A DNA stretch of 64,000 nt, taken from the NCBI GenBank assembly GCA_958366705.1, contig CATXCB010000002.1:62001-126000 (forward strand), given 5' to 3'. The notes under the pieces are model-generated. The model did not search any database and was not told the origin of the DNA. It saw only the letters and a list, made by a program, of their open reading frames with translations. This document shows, in pieces, positions 32,113 through 41,101 of the stretch. Position 1 is the stretch's first letter. The number at the start of each line of letters is the position of its first letter. Both the position numbers and the translations under genes were made by a program. The stretch comes from an uncultured bacterium. Lineage in GTDB: Bacteria; Cyanobacteriota; Vampirovibrionia; Gastranaerophilales; Gastranaerophilaceae.

Positions 32113-33678
32113 TTAATCTTTTTGATTTTCTACTTCTTGAGCCATTTCTTCTATGAAGTTATTAATTTGAGCAGGTTCAAAGCAAGAACAAGAATTCCAT
32201 ATTAGAGTAGGGCGTGGTTCGTTTAGTAACGGGCTAGGATAGTCATTATGGCATTGTCCTTTTAGCATGTTTGTTGAGCCGTCTACGCAGGATGTAAATT
32301 TTGAGCAGCAGCTACATATTTTTAGAATAAGCCCGTAATCGTCCATTTTAGATTTTAATTGCTGCAGAGCATCTATCATTCTTAGGTGAGGTGCAGTGGT
32401 ATATTTTTTGTTTTTATAAATAAATCTTATTTTAGACATACCATTTTCTGTAGATATAAATTCTAATTTACAGCCTCTGTCGCCGTGTTTTGTTTGTACT
32501 ATAACATCTATTGTTAATTTGTCTGTTTCTTTATCTGTATTAGCACCTAATTTTTTTAGAAGATATCTAACCGGCGGGAAATTTTTTATTATATGACAAA
32601 TTGAGTATATTGGATAAAATAGAAGCAATACTGATTCTTTCCAGTTTAATTTCGAGTTAACAAGGCTTAGCCCGAAAATTGCAAGAAGCATAATTGCACT
32701 AAATATTACAACATTACATTTGACAATAAATTGGCAGTTGTATGAATAGGATATTAATAATGCATAAGCTGCTGTTAAGAACCAAAAATTTGGATTTAAT
32801 AAAGAGCAAATGTGTTCAATAAATGCAAAGTTAATAGTTTTTAAGTTTTTAAAATTACTTGTTATAAGGTTGAATCTCTTTGTTAATCTCGGTCTTTTAA
32901 ATGTGCAATCCTGTCCTAATATGTATGATTGAATATTGGGATTATAGATACACTTATGTCCTGTTTGAGAAAGCAGTAAACTGAATTCTAGTTCGGAATT
33001 TACATCTTTGAAATTTATTTGATCAACTTTATCAAGTACTGTTTTTTTTACAATAAACAATCCTGAATCAATATTTGTAGCCAGTCCCATAAGTGAACGA
33101 GCCTGTTTAAAAAAGTTTGCCTGATATTTTTTGTATACAGCTTTTATTCTGTCAATGATATCAAGATTGTCAGAACTAATATTAACTTCTCCTGTTACAG
33201 CATCAGCTTTTTTCATTGCAACATTTGCAAGTGTAAGGAAGTTTGAATCAATTTTTCTTGTACCATCAATAAATATATATGCGTCAATGGAGTCATCTTT
33301 TTTTAATTCTTCAAGAAGCATTGATATTGATTGATTTTTGCCAAGAGTCCCTACATCTTGAATATTTAGCACATGGACAAAATTATCGTGTTCAAATATC
33401 TTTTCAGAACCATCGTTGCAATCATCAAGTACTGCATATACTCTGAAGTTTGCAAGAGGATAATCCTGCATTTTTAATTCTTCAATCAGCTCTTCAAGAC
33501 AGCTTTTATGGTTATGGCTGTATATAATTACGGCAAAATTGTTCTTTGTTTCGTCGTATCTTGAATATTTACGTTCTATTGAAAAAGGTTTATCTTTCAG
33601 GTTTCTTAATGCTAAAATGAGCATATACAATGTATAAATAAGAATGTATAAATAAACTAAAGATAAAATAATTTCCAT
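32113..33678 (-). CDS. Membrane glycosyltransferase family 2 with cysteine-rich C-terminal domain
   Basis: 521 aa. N-terminal membrane helix, then a GT-A catalytic domain (about 45-270) with AVLDDCNDGS and YIFIDGTRKID (DxD-like), a TGHKC segment, and three to four membrane helices (about 290-365). The C-terminal 140 residues are unusual: KICSCCSKFTSCVDGSTNM, GQCHNDYPSP and LIWNSCSCF hold eight Cys that could bind zinc or an FeS cluster. Substrate unknown; a role in envelope polysaccharide is likely. Likely operon with the 30908 gene. Confidence 0.8.
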   Translation of the reverse strand: MEIILSLVYLYILIYTLYMLILALRNLKDKPFSIERKYSRYDETKNNFAVIIYSHNHKSCLEELIEELKMQDYPLANFRVYAVLDDCNDGSEKIFEHDNFVHVLNIQDVGTLGKNQSISMLLEELKKDDSIDAYIFIDGTRKIDSNFLTLANVAMKKADAVTGEVNISSDNLDIIDRIKAVYKKYQANFFKQARSLMGLATNIDSGLFIVKKTVLDKVDQINFKDVNSELEFSLLLSQTGHKCIYNPNIQSYILGQDCTFKRPRLTKRFNLITSNFKNLKTINFAFIEHICSLLNPNFWFLTAAYALLISYSYNCQFIVKCNVVIFSAIMLLAIFGLSLVNSKLNWKESVLLLFYPIYSICHIIKNFPPVRYLLKKLGANTDKETDKLTIDVIVQTKHGDRGCKLEFISTENGMSKIRFIYKNKKYTTAPHLRMIDALQQLKSKMDDYGLILKICSCCSKFTSCVDGSTNMLKGQCHNDYPSPLLNEPRPTLIWNSCSCFEPAQINNFIEEMAQEVENQKD

Positions 33679-33733
33679 AATGCTGTCCTCGTTTTTACTT
33701 AATTTTAGTAAAAAATTAAATAAATATCAAATT

Positions 33734-34318
33734 TTATATATCAATTAATATTTCACCCTGTCTGAAGATTCTAAGTTCATTGTCCATAACTCCGGCAACA
33801 GTGGATTCTAACCCTTTTGCAGTGTGCCCGTAGTCTTCTATAATCAAATCAGCAAGTCCTGTCATGTTTTCAAGTGCTTGTTCATACGTTTTTGCTGAGG
33901 GCTGATGAGAAAGATTAGCACTTGTCGTTGCAAGTACGTGACCGGGGATTATTTCGCAAATTTCTTTAAAAACTGCGTTATCGGGAACTCTTATACCTAC
34001 TGTCGGCATATTGGACGTAATATAATCCGGAGTGTTTTCACTTTTTTCGGTCACTATTGTAAGTGCGCCCGGAAAGTATTTCTTTATAAGTTGTTGACCG
34101 ATTTTAGGTATTGGTTTTACAAAACTAAGCAGATTGTAGATTTCATTTGACATTAGAATGAGTGGTTTTTGTGCTTCGCGTTTTTTTATGTCATAAATTT
34201 TTTTTACTGCATTTTCGTTATCCGGCAGGCAGCCTAATCCCCATACTGTATCTGTAACATAAGTGATTACTCCGCCGTTTGTAAGTGTATTTATAATTTC
34301 TTCTTTGTTCTTTATCAT
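33734..34318 (-). CDS. tsaC: Threonylcarbamoyl-AMP synthase (Sua5/YrdC family)
   Basis: 194 aa from ATG 34318, chosen for GAGGA upstream; the frame is open to 34351. Makes threonylcarbamoyl-AMP from Thr, bicarbonate and ATP for t6A37 of tRNAs reading ANN codons. Landmarks: GGVITYVTDTVWGLGCLP, KKREAQKPLILM, RVPDNAVFKEI and ATTSANLSHQPS. The length corresponds to the short TsaC form without the Sua5 C-terminal domain. Confidence 0.92.
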   Translation of the reverse strand: MIKNKEEIINTLTNGGVITYVTDTVWGLGCLPDNENAVKKIYDIKKREAQKPLILMSNEIYNLLSFVKPIPKIGQQLIKKYFPGALTIVTEKSENTPDYITSNMPTVGIRVPDNAVFKEICEIIPGHVLATTSANLSHQPSAKTYEQALENMTGLADLIIEDYGHTAKGLESTVAGVMDNELRIFRQGEILIDI

Positions 34319-34383
34319 AACATCCTCGCTTTTATTTCTACATTTTAGCATGTAAATATTTATAAGCTCTAACTAGTATAAAC

Positions 34384-34413
34384 TTGACTTTTTTCAAAAC
34401 ATCATTATTATAA
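34384..34413 (+). promoter_or_regulatory. Probable promoter of the EF-hand gene
   Basis: TTGACT (34384-34389) and TATTAT or TTATAA (34406-34413), spaced 16-18 bases, 38 bases before the start codon. Confidence 0.45.
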
Positions 34414-34451
34414 GGTAAAGGTAGATAGTATATTACAAAAAAGGATTTATT

Positions 34452-35012
34452 ATGGCTTCATACGGAAATTCTATTATAACAAATATATCATCAGGTTTGA
34501 CAAATACACATGCATATTTGTCTTCTTTGTATCCTAAGGATGGTGTAACCTATGAAAATATAACAGCGGCAAGAAATGATAAAACGAATTATTTAACATT
34601 GAATCAGTCATTTGCGTCTTATATGCAGAATAATTTTTCATCTTTGGATAAAGATGGAGATGGTGTTATAAGTGCCAAAGAAATGAATAATTTGACAAAT
34701 ACAATTTCAACTGCCGGTGTATCAAGAACGGAATTATCTCAGCTTGCTGCGTCCGGCTCGTTATCCGGAGATATGGTAAATAAAATTTTAGAGAATTTTG
34801 ATGAAATGGATACAAACCATGATGGGCGTATAACTAGTGCTGAAATCTCAAGTTTTTCTTATTCTTGTAATAAGCAGGAAAAAATTGATGAGGAAAATTA
34901 TAAAAAAGCTACAAGTATGTCTGTTTTTTATGGTGAGGATAGTGCCTCAGAGCCTTCTACATATAGTATTTTGAGTTATAAGTATAAAAATTTTAATTCA
35001 TCAAATTCTTAG
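34452..35012 (+). CDS. EF-hand calcium-binding protein
   Basis: 186 aa without signal peptide. Two canonical EF-hand loops: DKDGDGVISAKE (about residues 66-77) and DTNHDGRITSAE (about 117-128), both with acidic residues at positions 1, 3, 5 and 12, so Ca2+ binding is likely. The flanks are Ser/Thr/Asn-rich. AAAAGGA precedes the ATG. Single gene ended by a terminator. Target unknown. Confidence 0.85.
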   Translation: MASYGNSIITNISSGLTNTHAYLSSLYPKDGVTYENITAARNDKTNYLTLNQSFASYMQNNFSSLDKDGDGVISAKEMNNLTNTISTAGVSRTELSQLAASGSLSGDMVNKILENFDEMDTNHDGRITSAEISSFSYSCNKQEKIDEENYKKATSMSVFYGEDSASEPSTYSILSYKYKNFNSSNS

Positions 35013-35041
35013 AGTTTATATTTGAAAAATGAGTGTGAAGT

Positions 35042-35070
35042 AAAAAGAGACCTTTTGGGGTCTCTTTTTT
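35042..35070. terminator. Terminator between EF-hand gene and mnmE
   Basis: AAAAAGAGACC and GGTCTCTTTTT hairpin, suitable for both convergent genes. Confidence 0.88.
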
Positions 35071-35092
35071 ATGAATTATAACTATTGAAATT

Positions 35093-36442
35093 TTATTTTC
35101 CAATACAAAAATGGTCAAAGATATTGTTTAAAATTTCATCAGTAATTACTTCTCCGGTTATTTCATCGAGTTGTAATAGTGCAGATTTTAAATCAATGTA
35201 TATCATATCCTGAAGTTCTTCGATTTCTGCAGCCTGTAGAGCTCTGGTCAGAGATTCTTTACATTTTATCAGGCATGATTGTTGTCTTTTATTTGTTATA
35301 AATTCAGTGTCTTCAAGAGAGAAATTACAGATAATATTTTTCATTTTTTCTTTTAAATCATCCAGACCATCTTTTGAATATGTTGAAAGTTTTGCTGTAT
35401 TGTGTATTTCTTCAGTGAAATTGTTATCTTTGATTAAATCAATTTTATTTGCAACAACAATGTGGGTTTTATCTTTTATTATTTCGTAAATTTCTTTATC
35501 TTCTTTGATTAAACCTATTTTTGCATCATATAAAAATAAAATTAAATCCGCATCCTGAGCTGATTGTTTAGAATACTCAATACCGATTTCTTCGACTTTA
35601 TCGATATTATCATCTTTTCGAATTCCTGCGGTATCTATTAATGTTACAGCAACTCCAAGATCCAAGTTTTCTTTAATAACATCTCTTGTAGTTCCGGCAA
35701 TATCAGTTACGATTGCCCTGTCAAGGTTTAAAAGAGCATTGAACAGTGAAGATTTTCCAACATTAGGGCGTCCAACAATTGCTACTTTAACTCCTTGACG
35801 CAAGATATCAGATGATTTTGCGCAGTCAAGAATTTTATCAATTTCAGTTATTGCGTTTTTGAATTTTGTTATAAGGAAAGAATATTCTACTTCTGCAACA
35901 TCTTCAGGAAAATCAATTCCTGCAACTATTCTTGAAAGTGTTTCAAATAATTCTTTTTTTATTTCGTTGATTTTTGTTGCCAGTACACCTGATAAGTTTT
36001 TTGCAGATTGTATTGCAAAATTTGATGTCTTAGCATGGATTAAATCATCTACGGCTTCGGCTTGAGAGAGGTCTAATTTTTTATTTAGGAATGCTCTTTT
36101 GGTAAATTCTCCACGTTCAGCCATTCTGGCTCCGTTTTTCAACACAACATCCAGAATGTTTCTTACAACATTTACTCCGCCGTGGCACTGAATTTCAATA
36201 ACATCTTCACCTGTATAGCTGTTTGGATTTTTGAAGGGTAGAATTACAACTTCATCTATTTTTGTGTCACCGTCAATAATCCATCCGTGACAAATTTTGC
36301 CAGCCGGCAGTTCTTTTCTGTTGCATATTTTTAGTGCAATATCAAAACTTTTATCGCCGGAGATTCTAATAACGCCGACTCCACCGGTTCCAATTGGAGT
36401 CGAAATTGCAGCTATTGTTTCAAATTCTTGTATAATATTCAT
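35093..36442 (-). CDS. mnmE: tRNA uridine-5-carboxymethylaminomethyl modification GTPase
   Basis: 449 aa, normal length. N-terminal folate-binding domain (TIAAISTPIGTGGVGVIRISG), helical domain, inserted G domain with GRPNVGKSSLFNAL (G1), DIAGTTRD (G2), DTAGIRK (G3), NKID (G4), and the conserved C-terminal FCIGK. Acts with MnmG to modify the wobble U of several tRNAs. MnmG is not in the window. Monocistronic. Confidence 0.97.
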   Translation of the reverse strand: MNIIQEFETIAAISTPIGTGGVGVIRISGDKSFDIALKICNRKELPAGKICHGWIIDGDTKIDEVVILPFKNPNSYTGEDVIEIQCHGGVNVVRNILDVVLKNGARMAERGEFTKRAFLNKKLDLSQAEAVDDLIHAKTSNFAIQSAKNLSGVLATKINEIKKELFETLSRIVAGIDFPEDVAEVEYSFLITKFKNAITEIDKILDCAKSSDILRQGVKVAIVGRPNVGKSSLFNALLNLDRAIVTDIAGTTRDVIKENLDLGVAVTLIDTAGIRKDDNIDKVEEIGIEYSKQSAQDADLILFLYDAKIGLIKEDKEIYEIIKDKTHIVVANKIDLIKDNNFTEEIHNTAKLSTYSKDGLDDLKEKMKNIICNFSLEDTEFITNKRQQSCLIKCKESLTRALQAAEIEELQDMIYIDLKSALLQLDEITGEVITDEILNNIFDHFCIGK

Positions 36443-36491
36443 AGTGTAATTATATTATAAACATATTTTTTGCCAAAATTTGCTGTCCGCG

Positions 36492-36572
36492 AATCTACGT
36501 GCGTAGCACCTTGCGGAGCTGAAAGGTTAGTGTTTGTTGTTATTATTGGTGGCAAATCTACGTGCGTAGCAC
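36492..36572. repeat. Pair of AATCTACGTGCGTAGCAC direct repeats
   Basis: Two identical 18-base copies, 63 bases apart, each containing the perfect palindrome CTACGTGCGTAG apart from its central TG. They lie upstream of mnmE. Possibly a dispersed element or protein-binding site. Confidence 0.75.
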
Positions 36573-36802
36573 AAAAAAAAGCTATGTACTGAGGTGCATA
36601 GCTGTTGATTAGGGATATGTGTATCTTAGTCTCTAAGGAGTATATTGTTATGTTAGCATCTCTAAAATTTTTGTAATCATACAAAATGATGAGATTTAAA
36701 TTCTTATTTATACATCTTATCATTGATTGCCTATTCTAAAACATGTCAGGCTCTGGTTTTTCAGGTATTGTTACTAATTTTTTAGCTTTGAGATTAAATT
36801 GG

Positions 36803-36830
36803 TTTACTAAATATAAATTTCTGTTATAAT
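36803..36830 (+). promoter_or_regulatory. Probable promoter of the 36864 gene
   Basis: TTTACT (36803-36808), a 16-base spacer and TATAAT (36825-36830), 33 bases before the start codon. Confidence 0.5.
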
Positions 36831-36863
36831 GTAGCTGTTAAAACTTATGGAGGGAGAATAGGT

Positions 36864-37352
36864 ATGAAAAAATCTTTAGTTTTAATCCTTGCTCTTTTAG
36901 TAACATTTAGTGCTGCTTTAACCTGTGCTTTTGCTGCAGAATATACTAAATTTTCATCTAAATTTAAAAAAAGTTTTCAAGATTGTGATCCTTATGAAGA
37001 AACTACTACTTCAGAATTTGAGGGGGAAACATTTACTTCTAGCAGGAAAATTATCGGGTGGAGAAATGGTTTTTGCAGATATCAGGAAGTTGTTTCATCT
37101 TCAAAAGATAAATATCAATTAAATTGTAATTTTACAAATGTGCAGGTCGATGAACTTTATAATGCAATGAAAGACAGATCAAAAGAACCTGAAAAACATG
37201 AGTTGGAAATATTTAGAGAACATAAAGATCCTAAGACTGGAAATGTTAAGTATATAGTGGCCGGAACTCGGACAATTAAGGGTAATAGAGCTTATATTGT
37301 CTGGGCAAAGTACCAGAATAATCCGTATTTTTGTAAACCTCAAAAATTATAG
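36864..37352 (+). CDS. Small exported protein of unknown function
   Basis: 162 aa with GGAGGGA before the ATG. A clear signal peptide (KKSLVLILALLVTFSAALTC) ends near AFAAEYTKF. The mature part is basic and has four Cys (QDCDPYEE, GFCRYQE, QLNCNF, PYFCKPQ) that could form two disulfides. No family recognised. Single gene. Confidence 0.75.
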   Translation: MKKSLVLILALLVTFSAALTCAFAAEYTKFSSKFKKSFQDCDPYEETTTSEFEGETFTSSRKIIGWRNGFCRYQEVVSSSKDKYQLNCNFTNVQVDELYNAMKDRSKEPEKHELEIFREHKDPKTGNVKYIVAGTRTIKGNRAYIVWAKYQNNPYFCKPQKL

Positions 37353-37540
37353 CCTAATAGTTTGATTGAATGTTTTAAAACCGTCTTAATATCGTTCCGA
37401 ACTTACAAGCTGCTGAACCAAGTTCAGTATGGCAATTATTAGTTATACCTGTTGGTGCAAAACTAAAAGATAAATGCTATTTGTAATGTTCAGTATGAGA
37501 GTTTCCATATTGTTAGCGTAATTTTGTATATGGACAATCA

Positions 37541-37576
37541 ACAAAAAAGAGTTCATAAATTTGAACTCTTTTTTGT
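37541..37576. terminator. Bidirectional terminator
   Basis: ACAAAAAAGAGTTCA and its complement around TAAAT. It ends the leftward pair at 37589-39279; the exported-protein gene upstream is 190 bases away. The intervening sequence shows two GTTCAGTATG copies and no gene. Confidence 0.88.
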
Positions 37577-37588
37577 GTAATTTATGAA

Positions 37589-38422
37589 TTATGCATTTTT
37601 TACATCAAGATTTGGTTTAGGTTGGGCTTCTTTTTCTTTTTTATTTTTGATGTATTTTTCACCTAAACTGCTGGCTATTGGAGTTACAAGTACAGGAGCA
37701 AGGAATCTGTATACTGTACCAAAGACTACTAGTTTTTTCAATACACCCATACCTCTTAGTCTTTTTTCTAATGTAGTGTTAGGTTGATGGTCTTCAATAT
37801 ATTTTAATACAGACATTGGTTTGAATTTTGCTGCTTTTCCTTTACTTGCTCCATTCACATTTTTTGCGTCAAATTCAGCTTTTAATTTCTGATTGATTTT
37901 TTCAATTTTTTCAGCAAGTTTGTCGTCACCGATTTCTTTTGCGGCATATTTAGTTGTTAATTTTTCCCATTTGCTGTCAAGCATATCATCAATTATATAA
38001 GAACCTGCTGTTGATACTGCAAATGTTAATCCTTGATTTATAGCAAGTGTTCTTCTTCTATCTTCATCAAGTTGTTTGTTTCTTAATGTTTCAGTCATGT
38101 ACATTCCTGAAATAATAACTGAACCCATAACTTGCATATGGTCAACGACACTGCTTAATTTGTCTGCTTTTTTAGCAAGATATCCAGCAAATTTAGATGT
38201 ATAAAGCTTTTCTGTATAATTTTTAGATATCCAGCTAGTCAAATTATCCATAGCTCTATGGAATGGTGTCAGGACTTTTGATTTTGTAGGTATTTCAATT
38301 CCGCTGAAAGACGGTTGATTGTTATTTAAATTTTTAGAATATTGATTTTTCTTTTTATTGTTATTATTTATGCTGTTATATTGTTGAGAGCTAAAGTTAT
38401 TTGTGTTTAAGGTTATATTCAT
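37589..38422 (-). CDS. Hypothetical membrane-associated protein (second of a pair)
   Basis: 277 aa. Asn/Gln-rich N-terminus (about 1-40) containing QPSFSGIEIPTKS, then MQVMGSVIISGMYM and GLTFAVSTAGSYIIDDML as hydrophobic segments, a charged helical region (about 170-215) and a last hydrophobic stretch (LVVFGTVYRFLAPVLVTPIA). Lys-rich C-terminus. Its ATG overlaps the stop of the upstream gene (TAATG), so the two are made together. Function unknown; likely a partner of its neighbour. Confidence 0.7.
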   Translation of the reverse strand: MNITLNTNNFSSQQYNSINNNNKKKNQYSKNLNNNQPSFSGIEIPTKSKVLTPFHRAMDNLTSWISKNYTEKLYTSKFAGYLAKKADKLSSVVDHMQVMGSVIISGMYMTETLRNKQLDEDRRRTLAINQGLTFAVSTAGSYIIDDMLDSKWEKLTTKYAAKEIGDDKLAEKIEKINQKLKAEFDAKNVNGASKGKAAKFKPMSVLKYIEDHQPNTTLEKRLRGMGVLKKLVVFGTVYRFLAPVLVTPIASSLGEKYIKNKKEKEAQPKPNLDVKNA

Positions 38423-39279
38423 TATTTTAACCCTCCTGCAAATTTTGTAATTTCCGGTTTTTCCATGGTTGGAGGTATTGGAGCTGTTTGTTGTGGAACA
38501 ACTTCAGGGGCTGCCGGTTTCTTTTTCTTTTCAAGTCCGAATCCGTATTTCAGAATTGGCGGAATAAGAGCAACTGTTAACATTGCTTTTGCTATTCCGA
38601 ATACGAATACATCCGGTGCCATATCCAGCATTTTTGTAACATTCTTGAATGCTTTTGAATGTTCAAGTTCTGCTAAGTTTTCAATGTTATAAATTTCTTT
38701 TAATCGTTTAAATACTTTTACGTTTTCAATGTCTTTAATGTTTGAAAGTTTATATTTATCTTTAAGTTTATTTAAATTTTTAAGTTCTGCTTCTGTAAGT
38801 TCTTCTGTTGCTTTTGATTTCAAAAGTGAAATTGCAGATGCTGCATCTTTAAATGAGTCGATTGTTTTCTTTACAGCTTTACCCAGAGGGTACATTACAA
38901 TACTTGAAAAGCCAAAGCCGATAAGACCGGAAGCGATAGAGTGTCCGGATGCATAAATTTTATCTTCTTTATCTTTTTTCCCAGGTAAAGACATAATTGC
39001 GATAGGTCTTAATCCTGCCGCTAAAACAAGTGCTACAAGGTTTTGTGCGATTACTGTATGAGAATCACAAAGATCTAATATTTTGTTTAACATTCCCCTA
39101 GAAGCACCAGCGGCAGCTCCGTTCAATCCCGTAAAGCTACCGCTGTAATATCCTCTATTCAAATTTTTATTGTCACACAATTCCGCACTTCTGTTCTTCT
39201 GTTTGTTCTCAAGCCCGTACGCAGGCTTATTCTTAATTAAAATTCCAGTGGGATAATTCTTAATTGAGTCTATATTCAT
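38422..39279 (-). CDS. Hypothetical membrane-associated protein (first of a pair)
   Basis: 285 aa. It has a short N-terminal region with GSFTGLNGAAAG, hydrophobic segments (VIAQNLVALVLAAGLRPIAI, SGLIGFGFSSIVMYPLG) and a charged coiled-coil-like middle (about 145-215, EELTEAELKNLNKLKDKY). Another hydrophobic stretch and a Pro/Glu-rich tail (PPTMEKPEITKFAGG) follow. The layout resembles its downstream partner at 37589. No known family. TTGTNACAA-like sites lie in its upstream region. Confidence 0.7.
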   Translation of the reverse strand: MNIDSIKNYPTGILIKNKPAYGLENKQKNRSAELCDNKNLNRGYYSGSFTGLNGAAAGASRGMLNKILDLCDSHTVIAQNLVALVLAAGLRPIAIMSLPGKKDKEDKIYASGHSIASGLIGFGFSSIVMYPLGKAVKKTIDSFKDAASAISLLKSKATEELTEAELKNLNKLKDKYKLSNIKDIENVKVFKRLKEIYNIENLAELEHSKAFKNVTKMLDMAPDVFVFGIAKAMLTVALIPPILKYGFGLEKKKKPAAPEVVPQQTAPIPPTMEKPEITKFAGGLK

Positions 39280-39350
39280 TTTGCACCATTTATAAAATTA
39301 ATAACTGCTACACAATTATTTTAAATCAAAGAATATTTATTTTTGCCACT

Positions 39351-39370
39351 TGGTTACAAAAATGTTACAA
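39351..39370. promoter_or_regulatory. TTGTNACAA-like sites, 11 bases apart
   Basis: TGGTTACAA (39351-39359) and ATGTTACAA (39362-39370), each one mismatch from the palindrome TTGTTACAA, spaced one helical turn in the divergent promoter region. Confidence 0.3.
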
Positions 39371-39458
39371 TTAAGAGCTATTAATAAATGTTATTGGTTT
39401 TGAGCGGTATTGGCTTGAAAAAATGTATTATTTAGTATATATTTTAGTTGCGAGGTTA

Positions 39459-40427
39459 ATGGTGAACAACAATACAAATCTTGATTTCAGGTTAATAGCG
39501 GAAAATTGCGGTTTGTTTTCGGATTCGGATACGAATTTTGTTATCTCAAATATTGATAATTTGAAAAATATTTATACACAAAAAGATTTGGTGCAGATAT
39601 ATAATTATTTGCTTGCCAACGCTGATAATCCAGATGTTATTATGTATTTGATTCGTTGTGTTGATATGTATAGAGATACTTCCAGTCTTGAGGTTCTTGT
39701 TGATATTTTGCTGTTAAAAAAGGGAACCGGTCAGGACGATATCCAGAAAGAAAAGTTTATAAATGTACGGGTTATGTGTGCTAAAGCTATTGCAAATCAA
39801 AAAAATACAGATGTTGTGTCTTCTCTTTTATACTGCCTGAATAATAAAGATGAGCACTATAAAGTTCGGCTTGCCTGTGCGGATGCGTTGGGAAGACTTG
39901 GAGACAGGTTTGCAGTTGCGCCATTAATTGAAGTAGTAAAAGATGAGGATGAAAAATCTGTATATTTACGAGAGTCCGCAGTCTCAGCTCTGGGGCTGCT
40001 GGGGGATACAAGAGCTCTTGATCCGCTGGTTAGTATACTGGAAACAAAGCAGGGTATTTTAAATAAGTTTACATTCTTAAAAGAGCGAGCAATAGAGGCG
40101 TTAATTAAGATGGGGTTCGGTGATAATGAACGTGTGTATAAAGCCTTGAAAGATTCATTGTCTGATGAATCCGCGCAGGTTAGAATTAATGCAATTGAAG
40201 CTTTAATGGATAGCGATAATCCAAAAGCATTTGATACTATAAAAAGCTGTTTAATTAATGATAAGGATGAGGAAGTTAAGAAAAATGCATTAATAGCTTT
40301 ATATAATTTATCAGATAGAACAATTCTTGATGAAGTTATTGCCTCAAGCTGTTATTCTGATAATTTAAAAATGGAAGCTGTTGCAATTTTGGATGAATAT
40401 GAATCTGAAAGTGAAAGGGGAGAATAA
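39459..40427 (+). CDS. HEAT-repeat protein
   Basis: 322 aa from ATG 39459 (or GTG 39462); GAGG precedes by 3-6 bases and the longer frame from 39423 has no ribosome binding site. From about residue 80 there are five or six HEAT/PBS-lyase-like units: VRLACADALGRLGDRFAVAPL, LRESAVSALGLLGDTRALDPL, VRINAIEALMDSDNPKAF, VKKNALIALYNLSD. A protein-interaction scaffold with unknown partner. First gene of a rightward run, 5 bases before queC. Confidence 0.85.
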   Translation: MVNNNTNLDFRLIAENCGLFSDSDTNFVISNIDNLKNIYTQKDLVQIYNYLLANADNPDVIMYLIRCVDMYRDTSSLEVLVDILLLKKGTGQDDIQKEKFINVRVMCAKAIANQKNTDVVSSLLYCLNNKDEHYKVRLACADALGRLGDRFAVAPLIEVVKDEDEKSVYLRESAVSALGLLGDTRALDPLVSILETKQGILNKFTFLKERAIEALIKMGFGDNERVYKALKDSLSDESAQVRINAIEALMDSDNPKAFDTIKSCLINDKDEEVKKNALIALYNLSDRTILDEVIASSCYSDNLKMEAVAILDEYESESERGE

Positions 40428-40432
40428 TAATA

Positions 40433-41098
40433 GTGAAATCTTTAATATTATTATCAGGCGGACTGGATTCTCTTGTTAGTCTGGGTTTAAAAAAGGAAGA
40501 ATTGAATATTTCATTAGCATTAACTTTTGATTATGGTCAAAAATCCGTACAGCAAGAAATTCAAACTTCAAAAAAAATCTGTGACTATTATAATTTGGAA
40601 CATACAACAATAAAATTGGACTGGTTGAAAAATATTACACATACATCGTTGGTTGCTGAAGGTAATATACCAACAGGGGAGAGCCTTGTTCTATCTGAGA
40701 GTACCGCAAAGTCTGTCTGGGTTCCAAACAGAAACGGATTGTTTTTGAATATTGCAGGTAGTTTTGCGGATTCTGAAGATTATGATTATATCTTGATAGG
40801 TGCAAACAAAGAAGAGGGACAAACTTTTCCGGATAATACACAGGAATTTATAGATTCAATTAATGCAGAATTTCTTTATTCTACAAGAAAACACCCAAAA
40901 GTTGTTGCACCCTTGATAAATTATGTTAAAAATGATATAGTCATGTTAGCTTTAAAGCATGGTATTCCTCTGGAATTAACCAGAAGCTGCTATCAAGGCG
41001 GGGATAAACATTGCGGGATATGTGAGTCATGTTTAAGATTGAAACATGCCCTTGAAGCGAATAATGATACATATTATACAAATATTTTATTCGGGTAG
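40433..41098 (+). CDS. queC: 7-cyano-7-deazaguanine (preQ0) synthase
   Basis: 221 aa, GTG start with AGGGGAG upstream. Converts 7-carboxy-7-deazaguanine to preQ0 with ATP and ammonia in queuosine synthesis. PP-loop LLSGGLDSLVSLG, TFDYGQKSVQQE, and zinc site CYQGGDKHCGICESC. No queD, queE or queF is in the window. Followed after 3 bases by a DUF366 gene. Confidence 0.96.
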   Translation: MKSLILLSGGLDSLVSLGLKKEELNISLALTFDYGQKSVQQEIQTSKKICDYYNLEHTTIKLDWLKNITHTSLVAEGNIPTGESLVLSESTAKSVWVPNRNGLFLNIAGSFADSEDYDYILIGANKEEGQTFPDNTQEFIDSINAEFLYSTRKHPKVVAPLINYVKNDIVMLALKHGIPLELTRSCYQGGDKHCGICESCLRLKHALEANNDTYYTNILFG

Positions 41099-41101
41099 AA
41101 A

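Larger units (their letters stand above)
36443..36863. other. Intergenic region with repeated hairpin sequence
   Basis: 421 bases without a convincing gene. It holds two 18-base direct repeats AATCTACGTGCGTAGCAC (36492-36509 and 36555-36572) with an internal palindrome. A hairpin AGCTATG/CATAGCT (near 36580-36605) has a U-run on the minus strand. A probable promoter for the next gene lies at 36803-36830. A minus-strand ORF spans the repeats but looks fortuitous. Confidence 0.6.

Noticed and set aside
36640..36690. 8-codon plus-strand ORF after AAGGAG
   Set aside because: Too short, and the peptide MLASLKFL has no context of a leader peptide for the next gene.
36439..36723. 94-codon minus-strand ORF ending in overlap with mnmE
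   Set aside because: No ribosome binding site. It spans the 18-base repeats (giving CATHVD and GATHVD) and a minus-strand terminator hairpin, so translation through it is unlikely.
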